Source of the DNA: M3007 sp044350425
Lineage (GTDB): Bacteria > Bacteroidota > Bacteroidia > Chitinophagales > Saprospiraceae
Assembly (NCBI GenBank): GCA_044350425.1
Contig: JBILHS010000012.1
Coordinates: forward strand, 1-64,000
DNA: 64,000 bases
Direction of reading: 5' to 3'
Position numbers and translations under genes: made by a program. How positions within the stretch are numbered: the stretch's first letter is position 1; the number at the start of each line of letters is the position of its first letter. Of this stretch, positions 52,367 to 61,334 are shown in pieces. A model generated the notes under the pieces. It saw nothing but the letters and a program-made list of their open reading frames with translations, was not told the DNA's origin and did no database searches.

Positions 52367-53965
52367 ATGATTCATGTGAATGTTAATTTCGGCACATTGA
52401 CCCTGTTTTTCTGCCTTGCATTTTTCCGGCCGGGCGCTCAAAACCTCGGTATTTTCACATCGGTTATTCCCACAAGCCAAAACGGGCATTTTGTGTTGCC
52501 CGCCACGCATGATTTTCAGGTTTTGGCACAATTTGGCGATACGCTTGCCGATGGATCCACCTTAAAAACTCAGCCAGACTTTACCGCATTCGTTCCCAAA
52601 AACGAACGAAATGATCGGGGCTATCTTTCACTCAACCACGAGATTCCAGGCCTTCAGGGCGGAGTTACAGTTTTTGATCTGGAATTTGATAAGACCAATC
52701 AGATCTGGAATATATATAACGGTATCCCTGTTGACTTTTCGAACGTTGGGGGCATCAACAGACCTTGTTCCGGCGGAATTACCCCCTGGGGCACCGTCAT
52801 TTCAGGCGAGGAGGCCATCTTAACCACCGATCTGGACAGCAATGGCTACTTTGACTCCGGATGGCTGGTCGAAACCCGATCGAGTGATCGAAAATTCATT
52901 CAGAAGATCTGGAAAGCAGGCAATGCCGCCCACGAAAACTGCGTACTGGCTTCTGATCTTAAAACACTTTATTGGGGAGCCGATGATTTAAACCGCGGCT
53001 ATATCTTTAAATATGTTGCATCCCAAAAAAAACAATTGGCCACGGGAAACCTGTTTGTCCTGATACGCGACGACTCCACGGCCACAACTGCAACTTGGGT
53101 ACAAGTGCCCAACCAAACCCAAAATCAATGCAACAACATCAATACTTTTTGCCAACAGGTGGGTGCATGGAATTTCTCTGGCATTGAGGACCTGGAGATC
53201 GGGCCGTATGGAAAGATCTATTTTTCTACCAAACACAGCGGACGCATCTGGCAGTTTAAAGACAAGGGCCCTATTGTGTCCGAACTCCGTGTTTTTGTAG
53301 AAAACTCCCTCTATCCCATTGAAACTACGGAAGGAATACGATGGACTAAATGGGGTATTGGAGCAGATAATCTGGCGTTTGACAATGCCAATAATCTCTG
53401 GGTATTGCAGGACGGCGACAACAACCACATCTGGATGGTAAAACCTGATCATACCGCTGCGAACCCAAATGTTTGCCTTTTTGCTACCACACCACTTGGC
53501 TGTGAGCCAACGGGTATCAGCTTCACGCCGAATAAACGCTTCATGTTTCTTTCGTTCCAACACCCGAGCACAACCAATACCGACACGGTAAGGGACGTTA
53601 CAGGAAAGCGGGTCGTATTCAATCGGGGTACGACCATCGTAGTGGCACGGAAAGAATTTCTTGGAATGAGCAATCAGGTTTGTCCTAAAACTGATTCTGC
53701 TCAGAACAGGAACGGGATCAAATTCCTAGTTTCCCCCAATCCCGCCGGATCTGGAAATGTTATTCTCATGTCTGAAGTGTTCTACACTGGAATGCAGGTA
53801 AAAATAGCCGTTTTTGATTTGAAAGGAATCTTTTGCCATAGTTTTGACGTACTGGCTGATGGAAACCAGGTCAGCCTTGACTTAGGTGTGAATGCGAAGG
53901 GCGTTTATATGTTAGGCATCCGGGCAGAAGGAATTACAGGCCAATCCATTCTGATCATTGAATGA
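52367..53965 (+). CDS. PhoX/DUF839-like phosphatase with T9SS sorting domain
   Basis: A 532-residue exported protein. The N-terminus MIHVNVNFGTLTLFFCLAFFRPGAQ is a signal peptide. The main part resembles PhoX (calcium- and iron-dependent alkaline phosphatase): LSLNHEIPGLQGGV, PCSGGITPWGTVISGEEA (about 135-150), GWLVETRS, SGIEDLEIGPYGKIYF, and DGDNNHIWMVK. The last 75 residues are a T9SS type A sorting domain (FLVSPNPAGSGNVIL ... NAKGVYMLGIRAEG). Unlike proteobacterial PhoX, no Tat signal is present. Release of phosphate outside the cell is the likely role, next to a polyphosphate kinase; no Pho box was found. Confidence 0.85.
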   Translation: MIHVNVNFGTLTLFFCLAFFRPGAQNLGIFTSVIPTSQNGHFVLPATHDFQVLAQFGDTLADGSTLKTQPDFTAFVPKNERNDRGYLSLNHEIPGLQGGVTVFDLEFDKTNQIWNIYNGIPVDFSNVGGINRPCSGGITPWGTVISGEEAILTTDLDSNGYFDSGWLVETRSSDRKFIQKIWKAGNAAHENCVLASDLKTLYWGADDLNRGYIFKYVASQKKQLATGNLFVLIRDDSTATTATWVQVPNQTQNQCNNINTFCQQVGAWNFSGIEDLEIGPYGKIYFSTKHSGRIWQFKDKGPIVSELRVFVENSLYPIETTEGIRWTKWGIGADNLAFDNANNLWVLQDGDNNHIWMVKPDHTAANPNVCLFATTPLGCEPTGISFTPNKRFMFLSFQHPSTTNTDTVRDVTGKRVVFNRGTTIVVARKEFLGMSNQVCPKTDSAQNRNGIKFLVSPNPAGSGNVILMSEVFYTGMQVKIAVFDLKGIFCHSFDVLADGNQVSLDLGVNAKGVYMLGIRAEGITGQSILIIE

Positions 53966-54012
53966 TAGCTTAAGCACCCCACCAGTTTGAGCTGAGTTTT
54001 GGTTGAACCTGT

Positions 54013-54789
54013 TCAATACTTCCTGGCTCCTGCCGGACTGGGATAATATCGAACGGGCTCTACATTTTTTCCAAAGACCTTGAAACGCACAAAGACCTGC
54101 GCCCCATAAGTTGTCATGCGTGAGTTTCGGACCAGTTTGTCCGTGAGATCCAGCTCATAATAAGCCTCAATGCCAGCACTCCAGCGATAATACCAATCTA
54201 AGGTCCGAGCAAAGCCCAGCCTGACCGTGAACAAGTCACCAGATGGGCGACCAATTGGAGCACCTTGCGGACCAAAAAACTGGGCCAAGTCTTCTCGCGA
54301 CTCTTTCCGGCCTACGCTGTTGACAATGGTATTCGCCCCAAATCCAAAATCTTGGAGCACCAGTTTATAGCCGCCCAGAAATGAAAAATACCAAGTGCTA
54401 TCAGCAATATAAACGTCCTTTCCCAGACCCATGGTGACCGCATAAGAAACCCTGGTGTATGAAGATGTAGATGATATTGCTTCCCCAATGGCTTTTATAG
54501 GCCAATCTTTGTACGTTAACATGGCAGAGAATCCAACACGAGGTTGCCAAAACCGGTCTTTGATGTCATAGCCATCCAAAAATTCCTGCCAGGTAAGGTC
54601 TTTGGTCTGCGGAAGATCAATGATAAAATCATAAAGCGCTTCCAGGGGGGTACTCTGAAAATCAGTTTTATGCAACAGTTGGCCGTATCCGCCATGCACA
54701 CTCGTATTAAGGTTGAGGTGTTTGAGCTGGGCAGAGGCCCCCTGAGAAAACATCGATAAAATGGCAAAAACAGCGTATTTCTTAAGCAT
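54013..54789 (-). CDS. exported beta-barrel-like protein
   Basis: A 258-residue protein with signal peptide MLKKYAVFAILSMFSQGASA. The mature part has alternating aromatic strands (LNTSVHGGYGQLLHKT, QPRVGFSAMLTYKDWPIKAIGEAISS, DSTWYFSFLGGYKLVLQDFGFG, FTVRLGFARTLDWYYRWSAGIEAYYELDL) and ends in a short basic tail rather than an aromatic residue. An outer-membrane barrel is likely, but the family is not recognised. It converges with the PhoX gene, with 47 bp between stops. Confidence 0.7.
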   Translation of the reverse strand: MLKKYAVFAILSMFSQGASAQLKHLNLNTSVHGGYGQLLHKTDFQSTPLEALYDFIIDLPQTKDLTWQEFLDGYDIKDRFWQPRVGFSAMLTYKDWPIKAIGEAISSTSSYTRVSYAVTMGLGKDVYIADSTWYFSFLGGYKLVLQDFGFGANTIVNSVGRKESREDLAQFFGPQGAPIGRPSGDLFTVRLGFARTLDWYYRWSAGIEAYYELDLTDKLVRNSRMTTYGAQVFVRFKVFGKNVEPVRYYPSPAGARKY

Positions 54790-54923
54790 AAGAGGTGGAT
54801 GAATGGTGAAAGGGTGAAAAATAAAAATTCACCGAGCGGATAACGGATAAAATGCTGCGCTTCAGAGGCGCAAAACTCGAACGAAGTTACAATATACAAC
54901 AATTATTCCACTCCTTTTCCTGC

Positions 54924-54931
54924 TAACTTTG
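54924..54931 (+). promoter_or_regulatory. -7-like element in the 54790-55105 gap
   Basis: TAACTTTG matches TAnnTTTG on the plus strand, 174 bp before the lipoprotein ATG. The same 316-bp gap holds the 17-bp palindrome at 55057-55073; nothing else is recognised. Confidence 0.4.
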
Positions 54932-55056
54932 CATGGCAAAATTTTCCCGTTGAAAAAAATGCGGATTCTATCTCTTGAAGCCGTCTTTTGTTAAACCTGA
55001 CCATCTGAAAGCAATATTTAAGACCTAAAACCATTAATGTAAGAACCGATTTCATG

Positions 55057-55073
55057 CGGATGAATTTCATCCG
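55057..55073. promoter_or_regulatory. palindrome in the leader of the first lipoprotein gene
   Basis: CGGATGAA and TTCATCCG are perfect 8-bp inverted arms around one base, 32 bp before the ATG at 55106. It may be an operator or a leader hairpin. Confidence 0.5.
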
Positions 55074-55105
55074 AATCTTTTAACTCATTTCAACCCTTCT
55101 TTTTT

Positions 55106-55537
55106 ATGAATAACGCAGTGTTAAAACTTGCTGCTTTCCTTTTACTGGCCTCCTCCTTTTTCGCCTGTGAAGAAGAAACAAGCCTCCGAAAACAACTGAT
55201 AGGCCACTGGCAATCTTCAAAGGTCATCATCGTTGAAAACGATGCAGCAGTTGAAGTCAGAGACTCCCTTTCCTTCGATTTACTGCTGGAAGAAAGCTTG
55301 AATTACAAAATGGAGACGACAACAAAAAGTCTGAACAACCCCATACCAGTTAAAGACACTATAAAAGGTGACTGGGCGATCGAAGAGATCAACCATTTCC
55401 TGACGCTAAGCGACTTTAACAGCACCCCCATTAAAGCTTGGGATGTAAGTTCTATTTCTGAGAATCAAATGACCCTGGAAGCATTTTGGGACAACAACAC
55501 CCAAAAACTTTTCAGGATCACCTTTGACCGGAAGTAA
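55106..55537 (+). CDS. lipocalin-like lipoprotein, tandem copy 1
   Basis: A 143-residue lipoprotein with lipobox SSFFAC (cysteine 21). After EEETSLRKQL comes LIGHWQSSKVI, the G-x-W of lipocalin-like domains, then strands ending in LFRITFDRK. The next gene encodes a protein with the same layout (ELVGRWLSVQV, WDIVALSE, VKFERQ), so they are paralogues. Lipocalin-like domains in Bacteroidota lipoproteins bind small hydrophobic or unknown ligands. There are 162 bp between the two genes, so each may have its own promoter. Confidence 0.76.
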   Translation: MNNAVLKLAAFLLLASSFFACEEETSLRKQLIGHWQSSKVIIVENDAAVEVRDSLSFDLLLEESLNYKMETTTKSLNNPIPVKDTIKGDWAIEEINHFLTLSDFNSTPIKAWDVSSISENQMTLEAFWDNNTQKLFRITFDRK

Positions 55538-55699
55538 GCCCTGTTGTAAACGAAATCTTAATACATTAGCTTACGGTTTCGTTAAAGGAGGGATACGGGC
55601 AACAATATTTTGAAGGTTGACAGCATTTATGTGATATCCGATTACAAACGGGCAGTTTTACAACCCCTCTCGTTTCACCTTCATCAATCTTTCTTTATT

Positions 55700-56092
55700 A
55701 TGAAAAATGTTGTTTTGAGTTTTGCTGCACTATTCCTTTTAACCTCCTGCAAAAAAGAAAAGACATTCCAGGACGAACTCGTTGGCCGATGGTTGTCTGT
55801 TCAAGTCACCTCAGGCGGCGTAGACCAGACCTCCTCCTACAGCTACGACCTTAACCTGGAAGGAAGTCGGGAATTTAGCCTCGACGTAACAACTACGGTG
55901 CCCTTTACCGGCAAAGTGATTCAAACCTTCAGTGGCGACTGGACTGAAGATCAGACCAAACAAGACGTAACGCTTAATTATACAGACGGCGACAAAAAAA
56001 CCTGGGATATCGTCGCGCTTTCTGAAACCAGCCTCACCGCCGAGCTCATTGAAAGCAATATCCGCTACCAGGTAAAATTTGAACGGCAATAG
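55700..56092 (+). CDS. lipocalin-like lipoprotein, tandem copy 2
   Basis: A 130-residue lipoprotein from the ATG at 55700, which begins the signal peptide (MKNVVLSFAALFLLTSC, cysteine 17); a longer in-frame ATG at 55610 adds a non-signal extension. The mature part has VGRWLSVQVTSGG with the G-x-W motif, FSGDWTEDQTKQDVTLNY, WDIVALSETSLTAEL and a terminal KFERQ, matching copy 1 segment by segment (GDWAIEEINHFLTLS, WDVSSISENQMTLEA). The function is unknown. It is followed by the long palindrome at 56124. Confidence 0.75.
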   Translation: MKNVVLSFAALFLLTSCKKEKTFQDELVGRWLSVQVTSGGVDQTSSYSYDLNLEGSREFSLDVTTTVPFTGKVIQTFSGDWTEDQTKQDVTLNYTDGDKKTWDIVALSETSLTAELIESNIRYQVKFERQ

Positions 56093-56123
56093 CAGTCCGG
56101 AAAAAAAGATGCTTTTATTAAAG

Positions 56124-56280
56124 GTGGGTGTCTCACAAGTTGATATGAGTTTACAGGGTTTGTGAAGGTTTATTTTTTTGAGCTCGAAAAAAGAGAAAAC
56201 TCAACCTTTTCGAGTGCAAATTATCCACTTTATAACCTTTATCAACCCTCATCAAACTAAGGAGGCACCCACTTTTTTTT
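56124..56280. repeat. long nested palindrome with T-tail (second TGTCTCA element)
   Basis: There is no gene between 56093 and 56455. This 150-bp imperfect palindrome has outer arms GTGGGTGTCTC (56124-56134) and GAGGCACCCAC (56262-56272), middle arms around GTTGATATGAG and GGGTTTGTGAAGGTTTAT against ATAACCTTTATCAACCC, and an inner pair CTCGAAAA and TTTTCGAG. Eight Ts follow, so it can end transcription of the lipoprotein genes. It begins with GTGTCTCACAA, almost the same as the element at 8332. From 56281 to 56455 I see nothing further. Confidence 0.65.
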
Positions 56281-56455
56281 ACCGCAGCAAACTTATATCA
56301 TCGCTTTCCTGCCCGGTTTGATTCTACACCGATGCAGTTGACCTCCAGCCAGGCAAGAAAGGATCTGCCCATCCGCATATTATGGTCGTGTTATTTTGAA
56401 ATTCTGGTGATGAGAACGATTTGATTTAACAATAAAACAGAAAGACAGGGCACAT

Positions 56456-58738
56456 TCACCGAGCTGCGAACCAGGTAACCTGTGCTCCTTTTTTCAGCCA
56501 TACTTTCCAAACATTGCCTTCATGCTCCGCTGTTTGGCTAGGTAACGTCCATTTTCCGGCTGGCAATTCAATCGTTAAAAGCCTACCTTTTTCAGCGATC
56601 ACCTCCACCTTTTTGCCATGTTCTGCGGTAACTAAAAACGCCCCTTCAGCCCGCAAGTTCTTGAAGGATAGGGTATTCCAGGTTTCCGGGATGGCTGGAA
56701 AAACTCGCACTACCCCACCCTGACTTTGCAATAACATTTCCTGAACTCCGGCAGCAAAAGCAAAATTCCCCTCCAAAGTAAAAGGTCGATAGGTAAAACC
56801 AGAATAGCCCTTTCCGGATTGATCTCCGTTCAGGTGAAATGAATTTTTTGAAACAAAGGCCTCCGCAAAAATGCGCAAAGCCTCCTGTGCGCCAGCTCCA
56901 TCCCGGGCCCGGGCGCGAAGATTGGCCAACCAAGCGAAAGAATAACCGCACCAGGCGCCTGTTCCCACTGAATCCAGAAGCGCAAGCGATTGCTGTATGG
57001 TATTCCGATCCGATTCCCGCGAATAATCCAAAAGGCCTAGTGGATGAATGGCCATCAAATGGGAAAAATGGCGGTGGCTTTCCCGATACCTTAAGGTGGG
57101 GGCAAACATCAATGCTCCACTTGATTCCAAGGCAAAATCCGGAAGTTCACGAAGGACAGACCTCCATTTTTCAGCAAGCGCTGGCAGCTTCATATCTACT
57201 GCGAGTTCGGCTGTTTTTTCAAATACAAAGCGCGTTAAAGCCAGATCATAATTGGTCCAGGTTTGTGGAAACCAGGCCTCTAAACTATTGTCATGAATCT
57301 CTGGAGAGGAAGACAATGGCAGTACACGCTTGCCATTGTTCAGCGGGCGTTGCCTGGTCAACTCGTCCAGGTGTACTGCCGTTGCCAGCAACCAGGGCCA
57401 GGCATGGTCTTTTAGAAATATGCGATCCTGGGAATACCGCCATTGCAGGTAAAAATGCTGCGACAACCAGGCTGAAACCGTTGGAGAACAGGAGTATTGG
57501 ATCCATCCACCCATTTCGTGCCCGAGTAGGGTCGAAACACCCGGAACGTTTAAACCCGTGGTGCCAAAATAGCGACGCGTATAGGCCCGATGCACGGCTT
57601 CATTGCTTTCCAGATGCTGCAAATAACTCATTCCGCCGGCCAGGTGATTGGAAGTATAGGCCGGCCAATAACTGAGTTGGGTATTCAGGTCGTGATGCAA
57701 ATCGCCTTTCCAGGCAGGAAGACGACCATTGTCAGCGGTCCAAACAGCCTGAAGGCTGATCATCGGACCATTGGGATGGGCGGTGCAACCAAATTTATAA
57801 AGGTCCCGGTAATATTGGCGTTCAATCAATGTATCCGGCAGGGATATGGACGACTTAGCCCAAAATCCCGTCCACCATTGACCGGACTCCTTCAATGACT
57901 TTTCAAAACCATGTCGGATGGCTTTTTTTACGGTTGTTTCAGCCCTTTCTACCTGGATCGATTGGGTAAAATGGCTGGAGATACTCCAAACTCCTTCCCA
58001 ATCTCCATTTTGGGATTTTCGAACCGCCACCGCTATTTCATAACTAAAACCCTTCCAACCTGATTGATGAAACAGCCAGATATCTTCTTTTTGCAGTACT
58101 TCACATGGTGGGTAACCTAGCCTTGCCAGATCACTGCCTTCTACAGAGTTTGCTGCGTCATTTTCGGGTGGTCGACCGTATTGGGGAGGCAGCAATTTCA
58201 ACGCATCCTTTAAGGTAGGAAAGCCTTTGCAGCGGAACCAGCCTTCCCTTTTTCCTGCATGGACAAAGGTTTCAAAACGCTTGCCCTCTGTCCATTCAAG
58301 CACCGCTAAGCCCGTTGATATATCCAGCCGGGCATATTTGAGCGCAGATCCTGTTAAAGGGATTTCAAACTCAATAGCCCCTCCGGGTAATTTTGTCGGG
58401 CCGGGCTCCCGTTCATAAGGGGCATCAAAATAATCCTGAACAATGCTGTATTCGCGCTTAGCCACCTGAGCCTCTACCCATTTGTAGGAAAACTCCGGAC
58501 GATCCAGACCTTCCATCGGACGTTCATCCCAAAGATCTGCACGATCCAGGGCCAGGCGAAGTCGTCCATCTTTTTGCCAGACCAGCGCACCCAGCAGACC
58601 ATTACCCATAGGCAAACCCTCATCCCATCGATCCGGAATTTCTTTAAACCTTAAATTATGCGAGGGCGAAGGCTGCCCACCGACTGAAAGTGAAAAGAGA
58701 AAACTGCCTACGAAAATCAAACTACGCATGGAGCCCAT
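56456..58738 (-). CDS. glycoside hydrolase family 95-type protein (alpha-L-fucosidase-like)
   Basis: A 760-residue exported enzyme (signal MRSLIFVGSFLFSLSVGGQ; the ATG at 58729 is an alternative start). The N-terminal domain has the GH95-type WDEGLPMGNGLLGALVW and ALDRADLWDERP. The (alpha/alpha)6 catalytic domain has GDLHHDLNTQLSYWPAY, SYLQHLES, and SHRHFSHLMAIHPLG. GH95 enzymes cleave alpha-1,2-linked L-fucose or L-galactose. Typical enzymes have N-x-N in the HDLN region, but here it is D-L-N, so substrate or mechanism may differ. The C-terminal beta domain ends near KVWLKKGAQVTWFA. It lies 3 bp after the CocE-like gene, so the two are co-transcribed. Confidence 0.82.
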   Translation of the reverse strand: MGSMRSLIFVGSFLFSLSVGGQPSPSHNLRFKEIPDRWDEGLPMGNGLLGALVWQKDGRLRLALDRADLWDERPMEGLDRPEFSYKWVEAQVAKREYSIVQDYFDAPYEREPGPTKLPGGAIEFEIPLTGSALKYARLDISTGLAVLEWTEGKRFETFVHAGKREGWFRCKGFPTLKDALKLLPPQYGRPPENDAANSVEGSDLARLGYPPCEVLQKEDIWLFHQSGWKGFSYEIAVAVRKSQNGDWEGVWSISSHFTQSIQVERAETTVKKAIRHGFEKSLKESGQWWTGFWAKSSISLPDTLIERQYYRDLYKFGCTAHPNGPMISLQAVWTADNGRLPAWKGDLHHDLNTQLSYWPAYTSNHLAGGMSYLQHLESNEAVHRAYTRRYFGTTGLNVPGVSTLLGHEMGGWIQYSCSPTVSAWLSQHFYLQWRYSQDRIFLKDHAWPWLLATAVHLDELTRQRPLNNGKRVLPLSSSPEIHDNSLEAWFPQTWTNYDLALTRFVFEKTAELAVDMKLPALAEKWRSVLRELPDFALESSGALMFAPTLRYRESHRHFSHLMAIHPLGLLDYSRESDRNTIQQSLALLDSVGTGAWCGYSFAWLANLRARARDGAGAQEALRIFAEAFVSKNSFHLNGDQSGKGYSGFTYRPFTLEGNFAFAAGVQEMLLQSQGGVVRVFPAIPETWNTLSFKNLRAEGAFLVTAEHGKKVEVIAEKGRLLTIELPAGKWTLPSQTAEHEGNVWKVWLKKGAQVTWFAAR

Positions 58739-58741
58739 AAC

Positions 58742-60637
58742 TTATTGCTTTAAAACTGGCAGAATGATACCCGATTCATAAACACCATTGTGCCAAATGG
58801 TGACATCACTAGAGATAAAGTCGGCATCGAAACATTCATAAATATTGATAAATTGTTGTGGGTTTCGATCTGCCAGTGGAAACCAACTGCTCTGAACTTG
58901 TACCATCATTTTATGACCTGGCAGGAAGGCGTGAGATACATCCGGGAGTTCGAACTTAACCCGGGTTGGCTCATTGGGCACAAAAGCTTTGGGCATTTCG
59001 AAACTTTCCCGGAACCTGCCTCTGAAAATTTCTCCCCTAACCAACATCTGGTACCCGCCCATTGGAACCCCGTTTTCTGCTCCGCGAAGTGTATCCGGGA
59101 AAACATCGATCAGTTTAACCACAAAATCAGCGTCCGTAGTAGTAAGATTCACCCAGAGATCTGCGATTACAGGACCGGTAACCGTCATTGGATCTTTCAG
59201 CACTTCCGTTTCAAAAACCAATACATCGGGGCGGCGGGCAGCAAAACGTTGATCATCGCACATGTACTCGCGCGTCCGTCCGAGGTGAATATCTTCTGTA
59301 TAGGGTACCGGTTTAAAAGGATCACTGGTATAAGTGCTGCTGGCCCATTGAATTCCCGGATGGTTGCTGTTGAGAAGTGCTTTATCCCGAAGCCTGCCCT
59401 GCGCATTGAAGAAATATTTTTTCTGCTCCGTATTTTTGGGTGGCCAGGTTCCGTAAGTCTTCCATTGATTGCTGCCGGTTTCAAAAATGTAGGCCTCTGG
59501 CAACTCCATTTTACCCTGGTCTTTAAGGTGGTATTCAAAGAATTTTAACTCAATCTCGCGTTGATAAAATTCGCTGGTTTTTGAGCCGAACACTACATTC
59601 CCCAATCGGCTACCGCTGCCACGTGCCCAGCCACCATGTACCCAGGGACCCATGACAATGGAATTTGCATGAGATGCAGGATTCTGACCTTCCAGAGCTT
59701 TGTAGGTATTCCAGGCCCCCCAACAGTCCTCTGCATCGAACAATCCACCCACGGTCATTATTGCGGGCATCACGTTTTTCAGGTGGGGCCGTGGATTGCG
59801 GGCCTTCCACCAGGCATCGTAGTTCGGATGTGCCATGAGGTCGTTCCAGAAGGGGATCTTGCCCATTTCATACTTCGTAGCAAAATTGCGCAATGCACCT
59901 GCCCGAAGGTAAAAGTCATAATTGTCCGGCGTATTCCAGGCTCCAAAACCAGGCTGACCTTCTGTAGTGGGTTGAGGTCGTGCTTTTCCGAATCCAGAAT
60001 AAAACGAAAAACCATCCATGAGCATAAATGCACCATTGTGGTGAAAGTCATCACCGATAAACCAATCCGTTACGGGGGCCTGAGGCGAAACAGCTTTAAT
60101 GGCCGGGTGACCCGCAAGGATCGCCATGGTGGAGTAAAATCCTGGGTAGGAGATTCCCATGACACCCACGCGCCCATTATTATTGGACGCATTTTTAATC
60201 AGCCAATCGACCGCATCATAGGTGTCCGAGGCTTCATCTACCTGCTTTTTACCTTTTGGAGAAGGATCTGAAGCCGGGATGAAAGGACGTACGTCCACAA
60301 AATCGCCTTCACTCATGTAGCGGCCCCGTACATCCTGAAATGCAAAAATGTATCCTGCCCGTGCAAGATTCATATTTTGAAAGCTGGTCGGAAAAGAACC
60401 CGCTCCATAAGGCGAACAAGAATAGGGCGTTCTCCTTAAAATGATCGGGTAGTTCCTGGCCTGATCTTTGGGTGTATAGATGGAGGTAAACAACTGCTTG
60501 CCATCGCGCATCGGAATCATCACCTCCCGCTTGGTAAAGTTGTCATGGACATAGGCAGAATCCAGCTGGAATTGGCTTTGCGCCGAAAGAGAGGCCAGGG
60601 GGAGTAAGAAAAAAAACAAACGGATTGGAAATTTCAT
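58742..60637 (-). CDS. CocE/NonD-family alpha/beta hydrolase
   Basis: A 631-residue exported protein from the ATG at 60637 (signal MKFPIRLFFFLLPLASLSAQ); an in-frame ATG at 60745 gives a long non-signal leader. The S15/CocE pattern is clear: REVMIPMRDGKQLFTSIYTP, QDVRGRYMSEG, nucleophile GISYPGFYS (serine about 163), acid in GGLFDAEDCWGAW, and histidine in DVSHAFLPGHK. The C-terminal jelly-roll has VFETEVLKDPMTVTGP. Family members hydrolyse acyl or amide bonds (X-Pro dipeptidyl peptidase, cocaine esterase, glutaryl acylase). The substrate cannot be told from the sequence. It precedes the GH95 gene in the same operon. Confidence 0.93.
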   Translation of the reverse strand: MKFPIRLFFFLLPLASLSAQSQFQLDSAYVHDNFTKREVMIPMRDGKQLFTSIYTPKDQARNYPIILRRTPYSCSPYGAGSFPTSFQNMNLARAGYIFAFQDVRGRYMSEGDFVDVRPFIPASDPSPKGKKQVDEASDTYDAVDWLIKNASNNNGRVGVMGISYPGFYSTMAILAGHPAIKAVSPQAPVTDWFIGDDFHHNGAFMLMDGFSFYSGFGKARPQPTTEGQPGFGAWNTPDNYDFYLRAGALRNFATKYEMGKIPFWNDLMAHPNYDAWWKARNPRPHLKNVMPAIMTVGGLFDAEDCWGAWNTYKALEGQNPASHANSIVMGPWVHGGWARGSGSRLGNVVFGSKTSEFYQREIELKFFEYHLKDQGKMELPEAYIFETGSNQWKTYGTWPPKNTEQKKYFFNAQGRLRDKALLNSNHPGIQWASSTYTSDPFKPVPYTEDIHLGRTREYMCDDQRFAARRPDVLVFETEVLKDPMTVTGPVIADLWVNLTTTDADFVVKLIDVFPDTLRGAENGVPMGGYQMLVRGEIFRGRFRESFEMPKAFVPNEPTRVKFELPDVSHAFLPGHKMMVQVQSSWFPLADRNPQQFINIYECFDADFISSDVTIWHNGVYESGIILPVLKQ

Positions 60638-60886
60638 AGTCAGGTTAAGCTGTTTGTAACATTTCAGCCGCTCAAAAGTCTGACAAGTGTTTGGAAGTTT
60701 CATTACAGAAGCAGGATCATTCATCGGTAGAATTGGACTGTCCATCGTTTTTGACCAGCCGAGTGCAACCTCTTTGAATGAACCTTTGTCTATCGATCAT
60801 CTGACTTTGGACCTATGGACCTTAAACTCAGTGAATTTTCCAAACCAATCCAAGGTAATTACGCCTAACAAATATTTTTTTAATAT

Positions 60887-61255
60887 ATGAAAACTCAAAT
60901 CTTCTTCGCATTAACTTTTTCCCTGATTATCACTCATTTGCAAGCAAGCAATTTGCCTGAGACTACATTATTATTTCCCCAGACTTCAAAAGCTGACTTG
61001 CAAACCAGCGAAATAAAAGGCAACCTGCCTACAGAAATCAAAATCGTTTTTTCTCAAAAACGCATCTGGCTCCTGGCAGATGAGATGCCCATGAAATGCC
61101 TGAAAACCCAAATCAAAAACGAGGAGGGGAAAATTGTCTTCGAAAAATGCTTCACATCCAAATGCGCAGATTGGTCTTTGAACATTGAATCATTGCCTAA
61201 AGGCGAGTACACTTTATATCTGGGCACCAATCAGGTTGAAAAATTCAAAAAGTAA
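60887..61255 (+). CDS. small exported protein, T9SS-like fold
   Basis: A 122-residue protein with signal peptide MKTQIFFALTFSLIITHLQAS. The rest (LPTEIKIVFSQKRIWLLADE, CLKTQIKNEEGKIVFEKCF, WSLNIESLPKGEYTLYLG) has the strand pattern of the T9SS C-terminal/DUF3244-like sandwich (SLPKGEYTLYL), but without an attached large domain. Two or three cysteines near the middle could form a disulphide. It may be a small periplasmic or secreted protein; function unknown. It stands alone, ahead of a perfect terminator. Confidence 0.7.
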   Translation: MKTQIFFALTFSLIITHLQASNLPETTLLFPQTSKADLQTSEIKGNLPTEIKIVFSQKRIWLLADEMPMKCLKTQIKNEEGKIVFEKCFTSKCADWSLNIESLPKGEYTLYLGTNQVEKFKK

Positions 61256-61266
61256 ATATTGCCAGG

Positions 61267-61274
61267 TACTTTTG
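61267..61274 (+). promoter_or_regulatory. -7 promoter element of the MFS gene
   Basis: TACTTTTG matches TAnnTTTG, directly before the hairpin at 61283, and 60 bp before the MFS ATG. The hairpin would be at or near the transcript start. Confidence 0.45.
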
Positions 61275-61282
61275 TGCCCCAA

Positions 61283-61320
61283 AGCGGCTTCCGAAACGTT
61301 TCGGAAGCCGCTTTTTTTTT
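61283..61320 (+). terminator. perfect 30-bp palindromic terminator
   Basis: AGCGGCTTCCGAAAC and GTTTCGGAAGCCGCT (61283-61312) are a perfect 15-bp inverted repeat with no loop bases, followed by eight Ts. It ends the small exported protein gene and also lies in the leader of the MFS gene. Confidence 0.85.
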
Positions 61321-61334
61321 AAATTTGAATTTTA

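Noticed and set aside
56839..57675. 278-codon open frame opposite the GH95 gene
   Set aside because: Low-complexity composition and no start context; the minus strand encodes the GH95 domain.
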